Assembly: GCA_040285745.1 (NCBI GenBank)
Contig: JAUFOR010000002.1
Span: 744,001-808,000, forward strand
DNA from: Barthelona sp. PCE
Taxonomy: Eukaryota; Metamonada: BaSk clade
Length of the DNA: 64,000 nucleotides
Direction: 5' to 3'
The position numbers were made by a program, and so were the translations under genes. Every line of letters starts with the position of its first letter. The first letter of the stretch is position 1. The notes beneath the pieces were generated by a model that made no database searches, was not told where the DNA came from, and saw nothing but the letters and a program-made list of their open reading frames with translations. This document shows positions 18,055 through 28,075 of this stretch, in pieces.

Positions 18055-19440
18055 TTATTCAAGCCAGTGCATGAGGTGGTTTCGTTCACAAGAATAATAC
18101 AGTGGAGGAAGCATATCCGGTCCCTGTAAAACAGCTAAACCATCGTAAGTCTTGATATGTTCATGTGTATCAGTAACCATAGCAAGAGCCAATGCATAGT
18201 GCATGATAGTGTGAGGCTGCATAGTTGCCCCATACTTACTGATGACCATATCGAAAGCGTTGATACCTCTTGCAAATAAATTTTGTCTTCTATTATCAAA
18301 TTTTTGAATTGTTAAATATTTTAATTTTGGATTTTTAATATTATCTAGTGGGAATATGAGGTCGAAAAGACACTTTTTATAACCAGATTGTCTCATATTA
18401 TATAAAAATGTCAATTTGAAAGATTCTTCATTAACACTGTGCTCAACCAAAGAAAATTCAATTTCATCCATCATAAATCCTTTAGAAAAAATCTGTCTGA
18501 ACTCATTAGGGCGTAAAACACCAGAATTTTTCTCAACAACAGCAATGAATTGTATTAGATTGATTCTCAACTCCAGCTGTTTCAAAACATCCGAAATTGA
18601 AAAGGAGCAATGTTGCCCGAACTTTGTTAGTTCAGTGAGCCAGTTATATGCCTTGTATCGCTTATCCACGAATCCAATATGTTGATCGCGAATGATAATG
18701 GAATGTAGTGGCAGTTTCATATCAACCAAACACTGGAATTCAACACCCTTACTAAGGAAAGGATCGGGCTTTGCTTCTTGAATGAACAGACTAATATTCT
18801 TTCCTTCAATGATTAATATCTTATCTTTCGTCACTGATGTCATGTAACTCTTATTATGGCCTAAAGAAAGAAAGATATTCTGTAATGCAAAAGGTAGCGT
18901 CTCGTATCCCCTAGGTGTTCTCTCAGGTGCCACGTTTAATTTATCATTATATTCAGCTAATCTTGTACAATGACCAACAATTTGTTTGTTTGATGCGTTA
19001 ATTTGTTTTAATTCAGTATTCTTTTCATCAAGAATCGACTTACGATCCTTGTATCGGTCCATCTCACCCTTTATCACATTTAATCTTTGTTTCTTCATCA
19101 TCATTTCATCAAGATCAACGGGTTCAGCCTTTGAATTAGTCTTAATTCTTGTGAGTTGTCTTTGAAGAGTCTCAAAGTTGCAGCTGAAATTCTTACGACG
19201 GTTACGAAGACTGATAAGCTTCTGTTGAAGATCAAACTCATATTCAGAAAGCTCAACAATGTCTCGGAGAACAAGAGAACGCGGAGTTAAAAGGTCAGAC
19301 AATATCGCCTGTGATTCCATTAAAAGGTCTGGATAGTTTGAGAAATCATCATTACATGTATTTTCATTAAGAAAAGAACTTAAAGTTTCTTTAATACCCG
19401 AAATATGCTCCCCCGTGGGGCTTTCTTCAACTCCCTCCAT
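18055..19440 (-). CDS. Coiled-coil protein, possibly THOC5-like
   Basis: 461 residues from the start MEGVEESPTG. The in-frame extension upstream to 19536 would overlap the promoter and start region of the divergent gene and contains the YTTTCAC element, so I reject it. The N-terminal third is coiled coil (about 65-180). After it comes a segment YETLPFALQNIFLSLG, then beta-strands with ILIIEGKNISLFI. The order coiled coil, LPxxL-F/Y block, V/I-x-IEG strand resembles THO complex subunit 5 (LPPPLYVLFVQA...VAIEG), an mRNA export factor. The match is weak and a different coiled-coil family is possible. The convergent neighbour is P2. Confidence 0.6.
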   Translation of the reverse strand: MEGVEESPTGEHISGIKETLSSFLNENTCNDDFSNYPDLLMESQAILSDLLTPRSLVLRDIVELSEYEFDLQQKLISLRNRRKNFSCNFETLQRQLTRIKTNSKAEPVDLDEMMMKKQRLNVIKGEMDRYKDRKSILDEKNTELKQINASNKQIVGHCTRLAEYNDKLNVAPERTPRGYETLPFALQNIFLSLGHNKSYMTSVTKDKILIIEGKNISLFIQEAKPDPFLSKGVEFQCLVDMKLPLHSIIIRDQHIGFVDKRYKAYNWLTELTKFGQHCSFSISDVLKQLELRINLIQFIAVVEKNSGVLRPNEFRQIFSKGFMMDEIEFSLVEHSVNEESFKLTFLYNMRQSGYKKCLFDLIFPLDNIKNPKLKYLTIQKFDNRRQNLFARGINAFDMVISKYGATMQPHTIMHYALALAMVTDTHEHIKTYDGLAVLQGPDMLPPLYYSCERNHLMHWLE

Positions 19441-19536
19441 CTCACAGTTGTAAAATAACTGAAAAAAACGTGTAATTGTGAAAAACACCTTCTTTCTTTG
19501 CATCTTGCCTTTTTGTGTTTTAACACCAAAATTCAC
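19441..19536. promoter_or_regulatory. Divergent promoter, THOC5-like / OFD1-like
   Basis: 96 bp between start codons. On the minus strand TTTTCAC (19479-19485) precedes the THOC5-like ATG by about 40 bp. On the plus side the ATG at 19537 follows AAAATTCAC directly, with T-rich sequence before it but no clear YTTTCAC. Confidence 0.45.
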
Positions 19537-21570
19537 ATGGCAACGAGGGATGAACTAGCGAATCAGCTTGTTGATTCGATGAAAAAGGGGTCTCTGATTA
19601 ACAATACTCGAGCGTATTTGCGCACTCAGCTTCTGGATAGTTTGCTGAAGAAAGGTGGTGAATCTCGCGGTTTCACCATCGAGCAGATGGTTTGCAACAA
19701 TCTAATTCTTGAATACATGCAAATGACGCGATTTCCATTTTCTACAAGTGTATTTGCAGCAGAGAGTGTTTCGAACACAGCAAACACCATGCAGCGCGAG
19801 GATTTAATGAAGTATCTAAAGATTAAAAGCATTCCAAGCATCGATACAAGCTTACTTGAACAAGCATTGCACACTGCCATTATATCTCAGAATAACGTCA
19901 GCATTCAAACTGACAAGATTGTGACAGTGGAGGACCAACTGCAAGCTATCGATACACAAGGAAATCAGCGTGATTTTTCAAACTATCAAGGTAATTTATT
20001 GCAAAAAGTTTCGGAAATAGAAATGAACATTAAAAAGTGGTACGACACTACTTTACAGGAAGAACTTGAACGATATAAGACTCTGGAACTCATGAAGGTT
20101 GAGAATCAGTTGAAAAAAGAGTATTCACAATCCTTGAAGTTGGAGAAGGCTAATGTTGAAAAAGAGTATCAACAACGATTAAGTGATATGCAATTAAAGG
20201 TTGTTGAGGTTGAAGACCTGAAGAATGAGCTGTTGCATGTTAAGGAGAAGAGCAAATATGAAGAAAGACAACGTATTTATTTGGATATTCAGGGTTATGA
20301 AAAGCAAATTCGAAACCTTCAACAAAAGAATGACACAATGAGCATGCAGCTTAATAATTTCAAGGAGAGCATGGTCATGAAGGAGGATAATCTGAAGAAG
20401 CTGAGAGAGAGCATTGATAAACGGAGAATGGCAATGGAAGTAGAAGAAGAACAGATGTATGAGACCATTAGAAAGCGTGTTCTTCTTGAGATGGGCAAGG
20501 ACAAGCAGCTCATCCAGGAAGAACGTCAGTTTTTGGAGTTGGAAAAGCAAAAAATCAATTTAGAACTCCAAAATTTGAATAACATGAATGATTATTCTGA
20601 GTTTATTGAAACAAACAACCAGTTGAAGGCCAAGCTCATCAATACGATGGAGGATAAACATAATTCAGAAAAAACAATTGTGAAGCTAAAGCACAGGATT
20701 GGTGAACTTGATGACGCACTTTTATTAAAAGAAAAAGAGACAGCGACACGCATAGAGTTGCTGGAAGACGAGAATGCCAAACTGAGGAAACGTTTGAGCA
20801 GAAACCAAGCTGAGTCAGAACGGAAAAGTATGGAACGTTCTCTTAAATCTAATATTATGGAATTACGTCGGGAGAATCAGACCTTGATGACACAGAACGC
20901 AGCGCTCCGTGATGAATTTGAGACTAAAATCACAGTGATGACCGATGATCGGGATCGTATATTTAGTGAACGTGAGAAGTTTAAGGAGACATGTATCAAT
21001 CTAGAACGAGTCGTTGATGAACTCAAGCATGTCGGCAGTGTTGCAGTGTTGAACAGTGCAAAATCAGCTCCCCAACAATTTTTGAACTTTGTTGACAGAA
21101 GTAGTAAGAGCGTTAGCCCTGTTCTCGAGAAGATGCAGGAATACCCTTCCCCTATTTTCGTTACTCCTGCTACAGGAAAACAACGCGAGAGCTCCAACAA
21201 AGGAACTGTGGAGGTTTTGTCTCAGGGGACGTACAGGAATATGGATTGGAAACAAGAGAAAGTTGACATCAAGGTGCCATTTGAGACACCTAAGGAGATT
21301 GTTCGACCTTTAGAAACAACACAACTCGTGCAGATTGAGAGTCCAAAATTTGATTCTCCTGAATCTAAGGATTCTACACCTGAAAAACCACCAGCAGTCA
21401 ATCTGTGGGCGCTACAGACCACAGCTCCGCCTGTTAAGAAAGATACACCAAAAGAAGAAACAACGAATTCTGCTTCAAAACTTGCAGTCAAATCTCATGG
21501 TGGATTTTCCTCAAGTAGTGAAGAAGATGGTTCTTTTGAGGAGGTAGAGTTTAATGCATTCTCTGATTAA
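19537..21570 (+). CDS. LisH plus coiled-coil protein, OFD1-like
   Basis: 677 residues from MATRDELANQ; the in-frame ATG at 19498 lies inside the divergent promoter. The N-terminus has an OFD1-type start: DELANQLVDSMKKGSLI, then RAYLRTQLLDSLLKK, and a LisH-like helix pair NNLILEYMQMTRFPFSTSVF, followed by a coiled coil of about 370 residues (140-510) and a disordered Ser/Pro/Thr-rich tail ending in an acidic patch near SSSEEDGSFEEVEF. OFD1 sits at distal centrioles and basal bodies and is needed for cilium assembly. FOP/TOF-type LisH proteins share the N-terminus but not the long coiled coil. With MORN5 and the CCDC57-like gene it supports a flagellate. Intronless. Confidence 0.7.
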   Translation: MATRDELANQLVDSMKKGSLINNTRAYLRTQLLDSLLKKGGESRGFTIEQMVCNNLILEYMQMTRFPFSTSVFAAESVSNTANTMQREDLMKYLKIKSIPSIDTSLLEQALHTAIISQNNVSIQTDKIVTVEDQLQAIDTQGNQRDFSNYQGNLLQKVSEIEMNIKKWYDTTLQEELERYKTLELMKVENQLKKEYSQSLKLEKANVEKEYQQRLSDMQLKVVEVEDLKNELLHVKEKSKYEERQRIYLDIQGYEKQIRNLQQKNDTMSMQLNNFKESMVMKEDNLKKLRESIDKRRMAMEVEEEQMYETIRKRVLLEMGKDKQLIQEERQFLELEKQKINLELQNLNNMNDYSEFIETNNQLKAKLINTMEDKHNSEKTIVKLKHRIGELDDALLLKEKETATRIELLEDENAKLRKRLSRNQAESERKSMERSLKSNIMELRRENQTLMTQNAALRDEFETKITVMTDDRDRIFSEREKFKETCINLERVVDELKHVGSVAVLNSAKSAPQQFLNFVDRSSKSVSPVLEKMQEYPSPIFVTPATGKQRESSNKGTVEVLSQGTYRNMDWKQEKVDIKVPFETPKEIVRPLETTQLVQIESPKFDSPESKDSTPEKPPAVNLWALQTTAPPVKKDTPKEETTNSASKLAVKSHGGFSSSSEEDGSFEEVEFNAFSD

Positions 21571-21637
21571 ACAAATTGTTGTAAAAAGATTGATTCACAT
21601 TTTCTTCCTTTTCAAAGCAGTTACTCAGTAATTTTTG

Positions 21638-22941
21638 ATGCCCATCTCGCAGTTTTTCATACTGAACGATCATGGCGATATGTTGGGGAACACTATTTGT
21701 ATGTTAAGTGCAATTTTTTTGCATTTCTTTGGAGCAAAGCGAAGTGCTAACGTTTAGATCGACCTGATATCCCAAAGAACACAGTTTCCACGTTCTTTAA
21801 GCATGTCTCATCGCAGAACAGCAACAATGAACCAGTATTTTCAATTAATGGATTGAACTACGTGTACATGAACTTTAATGATCTCAACTTTGTTTTCGTT
21901 ACTACAACCAACGATAGCCCCTTCACACTTCTTTCTATCCTTGACAGGATTATTTCCCTGCTGAGAGATTGCCTTGGTGATGCATCAGAAGAAGCTATTC
22001 GTAATAATACACCTGTTGTGTACGAGATCTTGGACGAGATCATTGACTTTGGTTACATCTCTGATCTTTCCAGCGATAAGATTTCTTCTTTTATTCACAA
22101 TAAGGCAAAAGCTAGTAGCAACCAAGGTTTGCTTAACATGAACCTCGCTAGCCGCACGAAGCCCTCATCAGCAACTAAAGTTCCTCTGTCTGATCAAATT
22201 GGACAACGATTATTCGTCGATATAGTAGAGAATTTGTCTATTGTAGGTGATTCAAGTGGTAACATCATTAACTCAGAGCTAGAGGGATCTATTGCTATCA
22301 AAAACTTTAACTGTACGGGAAATTGTGTTCTGAAATTGAATAAGCGATTTGCTAAGTTGGAAGCAGGTTCAGAAATTTCGTATACTAATGCAGGTGGCAG
22401 TGAATTATCTGTTAGTGATATTCTATTCGCAGACTATGTTGATTCTGACAAGTATACAAGTGGAATTTTTGATTTCGTTCCTTCATTAGGAGAATCAGTT
22501 TTAATGACTTATCGTACAAGTCAAAAAGTGGATGTACCTCTTCGCGTTTTTGCATTTACAACCATTGAGAAGAATAGATTCACCTTAAACGTTAAGGTTG
22601 TTGCCAATGCACCTGTTTCTAATGTTAAGGTTGATTTTCCTCTTCCACACGGTTATCAATCATGTTCTTTTGTTTTACCTAATTCCACAATCCACAAGAG
22701 CTCCCCGGGTAACTGGACAATCGATAAGTTAAAGGAAGGAGAGGAAACAGCAATGCAGTGTAACATTGCAATTAACAATCCACAATATGTTATTATTCCA
22801 GAGTTACAGGTTAGCTTTGAATTGCCACAAAAGACATTCAGTGACCTGAAAATCGTTTCATTGACTGCAACAAGTAACACACAGCGTTGGACCAAATGTA
22901 TCAGTAGAGTGAAGAATTATTCAGTACGTCTGGATTTTTGA
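21638..22941 (+). CDS. AP complex mu subunit, AP-4 mu-like, one intron
   Basis: Medium chain of a clathrin-adaptor complex, which binds tyrosine-based sorting signals during vesicle budding at the trans-Golgi or endosomes. Exon 1 (21638-21698) encodes MPISQFFILNDHGDMLGNTI. Exon 2 starts at 21758 and restores the frame (T|AT codon) to give RPDIPKNTVSTFFK; total 414 residues. ISQFFIL followed by a G-D turn is the AP-4 mu start (MISQFFILSSKGD). The longin domain shows VVYEILDEIIDFGY, and the mu homology domain follows from about residue 185 (DQIGQRLFVDIVENLS) to the end. AP-1, AP-2 and AP-3 mu start differently, so AP-4 is preferred, or a diverged mu. A CTTTTCA-like sequence lies about 25 bp upstream. 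Confidence 0.8.
21699..21757 (+). other. Spliceosomal intron in AP mu gene
   Basis: 59-base intron, GTATGTTAAG at the 5' end and GTGCTAACGTTTAG at the 3' end. Removing it joins the two coding parts in frame and restores a conserved longin-domain N-terminus, which makes it one of the best-supported introns in the window. CTAAC is followed by exactly six bases to the AG end. Confidence 0.85.
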
Positions 22942-22983
22942 TTTTTAGAATAAATAGAGCGTTTAGCACGTTTATTGTGGTAT

Positions 22984-23384
22984 CTAGTTTAATTGCTGAG
23001 AGATCTCAACTCGCACCTTGGCAAGGTCAGCATACTCTTGTTGAATGTGTGCTTCCTTCTTAATATACTGGTCTAACTTAGCCTTGTTTACGTCGTACTG
23101 CTCCTCCAACTCCTTTGTAGCATTAGCTTTATCTGATAAAATGAAGGCGCGACCTAGAGGTGTCCACACTGTGATATCATCTTCTTGCTCTTCTAAGATC
23201 TTTAAGGTTACAGCTGCGTTGTTACAACGGTCAATAGAAGCTTGCTTATCACCGCGGAGACGATAGATGTTTCTTTCAAGTCCCTTTAGTTCTTCTGTGA
23301 CGGCTTCGAGTTCCTTGTGTTGCTAAATGTAAGACTCAGTTTGCGCCTTGCCCCGTTACATACTTCAGCTTTCTGTTCTGCCAT
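22984..23384 (-). CDS. PFDN1: Prefoldin subunit 1 (beta-type), one intron
   Basis: Prefoldin is a hexameric jellyfish-shaped chaperone that hands nascent actin and tubulin to the CCT chaperonin. Exon 1 (23384-23364) encodes MAEQKAE; exon 2 (23322-22984) continues QHKELEAVTEELK without frame change, giving 119 residues. The layout is that of a beta-type prefoldin: a coiled coil, a beta-hairpin TVWTPLGRAFILS (human PFDN1 has NMYEGVGRMFILQ), and a second coiled coil (KELEEQYDVNKAKLDQYIKK and on). It is transcribed convergently with the AP mu gene, with 42 bp between stops. Without the intron the gene has no ATG, which confirms the splice. Confidence 0.85.
23323..23363 (-). other. Spliceosomal intron in prefoldin gene
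   Basis: 41-base intron on the minus strand, the shortest in the window. It starts GTATGT and ends CTTACATTTAG, with the branch-like TTAC followed by six bases to the AG end. It lies 21 bases after the ATG. Splicing is required to connect the only available ATG to the prefoldin frame. Confidence 0.85.
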
Positions 23385-23948
23385 TGAAATGGGTAGAATT
23401 TTGTTATTCGTCAATTACACTTTTTAAAATCTTGCGCATCGGATTTTCTTAAATGAATATGACAGTATTACTTGTTTAGTGATGTGAGTTTATTGAAAGA
23501 AGTTAATATGAATACATTCGAAATTTTTTCGACAATTTTTTATATTTCAGCGTATTTTACCCATTAAACGGGTTTAAAAAACAAAGTGTATCCATACAAA
23601 TAGGGTGACACCACAAAATCGGAGATCGAGAGTTCATCTTGTTTGTGAACCAATTTTTCGGTTTAAATGTATTTATAATGTTGAAAATGGCTTGAAAATG
23701 TAAAATAGAAAAGGAAAATGATGAAGCAGGTAACTACATTCTGTCCATCTTTGGAACTCAAAAAATATCCGTTCTAATACAAACAACTTTGCAGTAAACA
23801 CGCAAAATTGAAGTGTAAATCATGGCAAACCAGAATTTTAACTTGTTTGTTTTTTTTTTTACCACATTCGTTTTAGTTTGTCGTATTTTTGTCGTATTAG
23901 ACGTCTTATCCCAGTATACAGACTTTTTACATAAATTTTTTTTGCTAA
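23385..23948. other. Intergenic region, prefoldin / C2 protein
   Basis: About 560 bp between divergent starts, AT-rich with homopolymer runs. A short plus-strand frame at 23822-24070 begins with an ATG but encodes a Phe-rich hydrophobic string overlapping the C2 gene in another frame, and I regard it as chance. No RNA gene was recognised. It should hold both promoters. Confidence 0.35.
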
Positions 23949-26900
23949 ATGGGAGTGCTACAAGTAATTTTAGGCGAAAGTCGTTTTACAAGGTCGATGC
24001 ATTTTTTTCTTGGTGTTCAACTGAGGAATGGTGCCGACGAACACCAGAAATACCGTACAGATGTCAGTAATGCATCAGAAACGCCGGAGTTTTCAAACGT
24101 TGTTTTTTCATGGCCATTTCCAAGGGAAAACAGAAGGTCATGGGACAGATACGAGCTCGTATTTGAGGCTTTTATTGTCGTTAGACAAGCTAGTAAGGGT
24201 GCAAAGGGAGATGCCAAGTTATTTGGTCGTAACAAGTTGGATCTTCGGAGTTTTGACCGTTTAAAGCCGCTAGTGACCACCATCTCACTAATGCGCAAGT
24301 CCAAAGATAAGATGGTTGAAGCAGGGACCCTTAGTTGTACCGTAAAATACGTAGATAACGCAACAGTTCCCCAGAAGGTTGAACAAGTCAGAAATGATAA
24401 CAAAATAAGGTTTTCCACCTATATTTACGGCATAGAGGGCGAGATGAAGGTGCCAACATTCGTGACGATGAAGTCCACAATGGATGTAGTTAAACGTAAG
24501 AGATCGTCAGCAACAACGCGTGTCTCGCACACCACAAACAATCCGATATGGAACACACAGCTCAATGTATTCCTGGAAGACATTGTGAAGGAGCAATTGT
24601 ACTTAGGAGTTGTTAATGCCGAAAGTAAGAAGCTTGTTGATCGAAAACTGTTTTCTGTCGATAGCATGAAGCCGGGTATCATGAAGTGCCTAAAGACCAA
24701 GTTGGAGAAGGATTCAACAGTGTACATGACATTTGCCAGGGTCGAAAGCTATGAGGACGATCTTGAAATTTACGGAAACAATGACCGTTTCAGACTTGAA
24801 GTGTGGGTCGGTGAATTTTTCCAGAGGATGCGCATGGGTGATTTTATTGCTTGTGTCTATCTGATTGACGGAGAACCAACGTTTGAGAATTGTACTCGTC
24901 TCCCATGGATCACAGAGTTTGATGATGAGAACGAAGAGTACAAACAGTTCAGTCGTACAGTATCAGTAGATAAGCCGTGTTTTGACCAACGTTTTATTTT
25001 TAGCGTTTCAGTCGAAGAGCTTGAGCGACCAGCCATGAAAGTTGTTATTGATATGTATCACAAGAACGATAAGTCTTTCAATTATCGAATTCTGGGTCGC
25101 GGTGTGATACCCCTTAACGATATTGTTAACGTACAAATGCCTAGAGACAGCATGGGTGTTGAAATCCCGTATCAGATGCTGCCAATCACGCCTGTCACAA
25201 AGGGCGAGGCAGAAATGAACACAAACGCTACGATTCGCCTTCGTTCCGGTGAGCATTGGCTAAAAACGCTGCAGAAAATGCGAGCGGTATCAGAGCAGGG
25301 CAACATGAACCTGTCTGACGCTGTTGAGAACTCTGGTGTGGACAAACTCGATCAAATCAACAGCCAGCGATCTTCTATCAAGGAGACGATCCCTGAAGGA
25401 TCTCAAGAGGGAGGGTCCCGTGCTTCGAGCCCCAGTACAACGACCGGCACGTCACAAGATGAGAATGGTATGTTTAAAATAGAACCAAGTGACAACTACA
25501 AGATTCGCGCTGAGTCACAACTCTCAAACCTTACACCAACGGATTCAAATCCGAATACAAGCAGGTTCCACGACATTGAGGAGGAAAACGGAGTACCGTT
25601 AACAGTACCGCATCCTTCTAAAACTACAGGAAATGCAATGAAGAACAATGGATATCGCCGGAAATCGAGAGATTCAACACGTTCACAGCAGTCGGATGAA
25701 GAAAACTCGCCCAGAGATGGGATGAACAGTTCAACAAGCGGTAGAAGTGCGCGGAATGAACGTGGAGAACGTGATCCGCGTGATTTGAGGTTGAATCTCG
25801 GAGATCCTAGTGAAAAGGATGAGGAAGACATCGGTCGTATGTCACAGCGATCACATAAAGAGGTAAACGACTTAAACTATGATGAAGTTGATCACTTCCC
25901 ATCTTCTAGAACTGGTCGACGTACAGATCGAGGTCGCAATACTGAACGTGGTTATAAATCTGACCGAGATCGAGATCGAGACCGCACTGACCGAGATCAT
26001 GATCGTGATCGAGACCGCACTGACCGAGATCGAGATCGAGACCGGAGAAAGAGACGAGACTACTATAGTGATGATGAAGATTACTACAGTGATGAAGATC
26101 GCCCTCGATCTCGTCCCCGATCACATCGTCGAAGAGATAGTTATGATGACTATGAGCGCGGTAGGAACCGAAGCAGAAGTCGCCATTCTCGAAGTCGTAG
26201 TCGCGAAAGCCGTGACGGTAGGTATTCTTCACGTTCTACATACAGGGATCGTAACAGAGATCGCGACAGAGATCGTGGTTACTCTCGAGGCAGCCAAGAT
26301 AGCTACCATAACTATGATATCGATCAATTCAGGAACGAGTTCCAGGGAAATCTAGGGCAGGACAGAAAGTCATTAGAGATACGAATTGCACTGTTACAGA
26401 CGCAGTTGGAGGAAGAGAGGAAGAACATGGAGATGGTTCGTGAGGAACTGAGAGGCATTGGAGATGGAAAGGTTGATGTTAAGGATTTGTTAGAACTTGA
26501 AAATCTCGATCAAACTGAGGTCATCAAGGAGTATCTAGGTCTTAAGAAGTATCTCAAGAGTGTAGTTGATCAGAGGAAACGACTGAAAGGTGAGATAGGA
26601 ACACTGCAGAATCAGCTTCAAGGAATATCATCAAAGGAGGCATCTTATGCACAGAAACTAGCTTCTAAAACCGGTAAGGAAAAGAAGTACGTCAAGACAA
26701 TTAAGCTACAGGAGCGAGTTATTGTTGAGTTGGAGAAGAAGTTGCGAAAGGCCGAAAAGAAATTTGGTGAACTCCAGACAACCCTCAAAGATGAGCTGAG
26801 TGAGACGAGGCGTGTTCTCACTAGCAGAAGCGGGCCTTCAAAGAGATCATATTCGACAGAGTCTAATTCACACACGACGACCAAGACTAACAAGAACAGT

Positions 26901-27824
26901 GGCTTAAGGCATCAACCAAGTCAGGATGTTATGACAACAGTTGTTACAGAGGAATACACTGTCAACATACCTGCAGACGCTGACCCAGAGCAATATAAGA
27001 ATTCAGCAATGTTACAGGGAATTTCACCAACAAAGGTGACAACAACGACCCACGCAGAACCTGTGCTCAATTTTGATGGATCTGTGAGCAACGCGTCTCC
27101 ACAGACGATGAACGGACGGGTGAGCAGTATCAGTAGGTTGATGGACGTGGATCCTTCTTGGAAGGAAGAAAGGCAGTATCTCCTGAGTCGATTATCACGT
27201 GCTGAGCGCAAAGCGGAGAAGATCCAGGGCGAGTTCCAGAACCTGCGCCATAATTTGGTTGATAACATGTACAATATGAGGAAGGAGTATGAGAAGGCCC
27301 TTAACTCAGGACGCTCAGCAGTTTCAGCGCAATCATCCACACGTTCAACCTCACGGCAGTCGGATAAAGTCGTGCACAACTCAGGATCAGTTCGCAAACA
27401 GAACAACGATCCATATCTGGAGCCGCTTGATGATATCGGTATTGAAGTTGCTCCAGCCCCGTTACCACCAAGGACACCAACGTCTGCGGGCGGGGGCCGT
27501 CCCGTGTTATCAAATGTTCCATCACTTGAGCTGTCTTTGAGCAAAGATCCGATCGTACCAATAAGAAGCAGGCCCAGCTCGAATCAATCTCATCACAGCA
27601 TAGACCCACTCGATCAACCGGTGGATCACGCAATGCAGCCACATGTCGAGGATATTAACCCGTACTCTGCTATGGAGTTAGACGCAGTTGATCGTCATCT
27701 GCAGTCTAGTGGCTTGGATGTGAGCACGACCCGTTCCATTGAGAGTGGGTACAGTGAGATCAGGGATGTGTTATCGAATCAGCCATCATTGGGCGCTATT
27801 TCAAATCATGAACCGTTAGAGTAA
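23949..27824 (+). CDS. C2-domain, coiled-coil protein with RD/RS-rich linker
   Basis: 1,291 residues. The N-terminal 420 residues look like three C2-type beta-sandwiches: about 1-100 (VLQVILGESRF, FFLGVQL), 135-250 (with TNNPIWNTQLNVFLE, typical of C2) and 275-400 (FRLEVWVGEF ... MKVVIDMYHKND). A disordered Ser/Thr/Asn-rich segment follows, then an Arg/Asp and Arg/Ser-rich region (about 645-785) encoded by a simple DNA repeat. A coiled coil at about 807-965, another near 1060-1120 and a disordered tail complete the protein. C2 plus coiled-coil architecture occurs in ciliary proteins such as CCDC33 and the C2CD family; orthology is uncertain. Calcium-binding aspartates are not obvious. The ATG opens directly into a C2 strand, which supports this start. 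Confidence 0.75.
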   Translation: MGVLQVILGESRFTRSMHFFLGVQLRNGADEHQKYRTDVSNASETPEFSNVVFSWPFPRENRRSWDRYELVFEAFIVVRQASKGAKGDAKLFGRNKLDLRSFDRLKPLVTTISLMRKSKDKMVEAGTLSCTVKYVDNATVPQKVEQVRNDNKIRFSTYIYGIEGEMKVPTFVTMKSTMDVVKRKRSSATTRVSHTTNNPIWNTQLNVFLEDIVKEQLYLGVVNAESKKLVDRKLFSVDSMKPGIMKCLKTKLEKDSTVYMTFARVESYEDDLEIYGNNDRFRLEVWVGEFFQRMRMGDFIACVYLIDGEPTFENCTRLPWITEFDDENEEYKQFSRTVSVDKPCFDQRFIFSVSVEELERPAMKVVIDMYHKNDKSFNYRILGRGVIPLNDIVNVQMPRDSMGVEIPYQMLPITPVTKGEAEMNTNATIRLRSGEHWLKTLQKMRAVSEQGNMNLSDAVENSGVDKLDQINSQRSSIKETIPEGSQEGGSRASSPSTTTGTSQDENGMFKIEPSDNYKIRAESQLSNLTPTDSNPNTSRFHDIEEENGVPLTVPHPSKTTGNAMKNNGYRRKSRDSTRSQQSDEENSPRDGMNSSTSGRSARNERGERDPRDLRLNLGDPSEKDEEDIGRMSQRSHKEVNDLNYDEVDHFPSSRTGRRTDRGRNTERGYKSDRDRDRDRTDRDHDRDRDRTDRDRDRDRRKRRDYYSDDEDYYSDEDRPRSRPRSHRRRDSYDDYERGRNRSRSRHSRSRSRESRDGRYSSRSTYRDRNRDRDRDRGYSRGSQDSYHNYDIDQFRNEFQGNLGQDRKSLEIRIALLQTQLEEERKNMEMVREELRGIGDGKVDVKDLLELENLDQTEVIKEYLGLKKYLKSVVDQRKRLKGEIGTLQNQLQGISSKEASYAQKLASKTGKEKKYVKTIKLQERVIVELEKKLRKAEKKFGELQTTLKDELSETRRVLTSRSGPSKRSYSTESNSHTTTKTNKNSGLRHQPSQDVMTTVVTEEYTVNIPADADPEQYKNSAMLQGISPTKVTTTTHAEPVLNFDGSVSNASPQTMNGRVSSISRLMDVDPSWKEERQYLLSRLSRAERKAEKIQGEFQNLRHNLVDNMYNMRKEYEKALNSGRSAVSAQSSTRSTSRQSDKVVHNSGSVRKQNNDPYLEPLDDIGIEVAPAPLPPRTPTSAGGGRPVLSNVPSLELSLSKDPIVPIRSRPSSNQSHHSIDPLDQPVDHAMQPHVEDINPYSAMELDAVDRHLQSSGLDVSTTRSIESGYSEIRDVLSNQPSLGAISNHEPLE
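25961..26046 (+). repeat. GATCGA/GACCGA simple repeat in coding DNA
   Basis: Imperfect tandem hexamer repeat encoding alternating Arg-Asp dipeptides, arranged as three larger units of 26-33 bp each beginning CTGACCGAGATC. It lies inside the C2 protein gene and expands its charged linker. The length is likely polymorphic. Confidence 0.8.
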
Positions 27825-28075
27825 TCGCGTTGTCAATAAAGAATGATATTTATTTTGTTCTTCTTTCTGAAATCGAATTGGTCAATAATAATAAACTGAT
27901 TCATAAGATTTGAATTGATAGCGATTCTACCTTCATTTTAATTTTTGTCTTGCTAGAAGTGCTGCGAATTGTTTACACTGACAGATTTACACGCATATAG
28001 CTGATTTTTTTGAACATAGTCTTGTTTTCGCATTTAATCCATTTCCGCATTTTTTAAGAGCATTGCAATTGCTTC

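Noticed and set aside
23822-24070. Plus-strand frame MANQNFNLF as a gene or first exon of the C2 protein
   Set aside because: Phe-rich hydrophobic string in another frame, overlapping the C2 gene; no acceptor with the branch-like motif joins it in frame.
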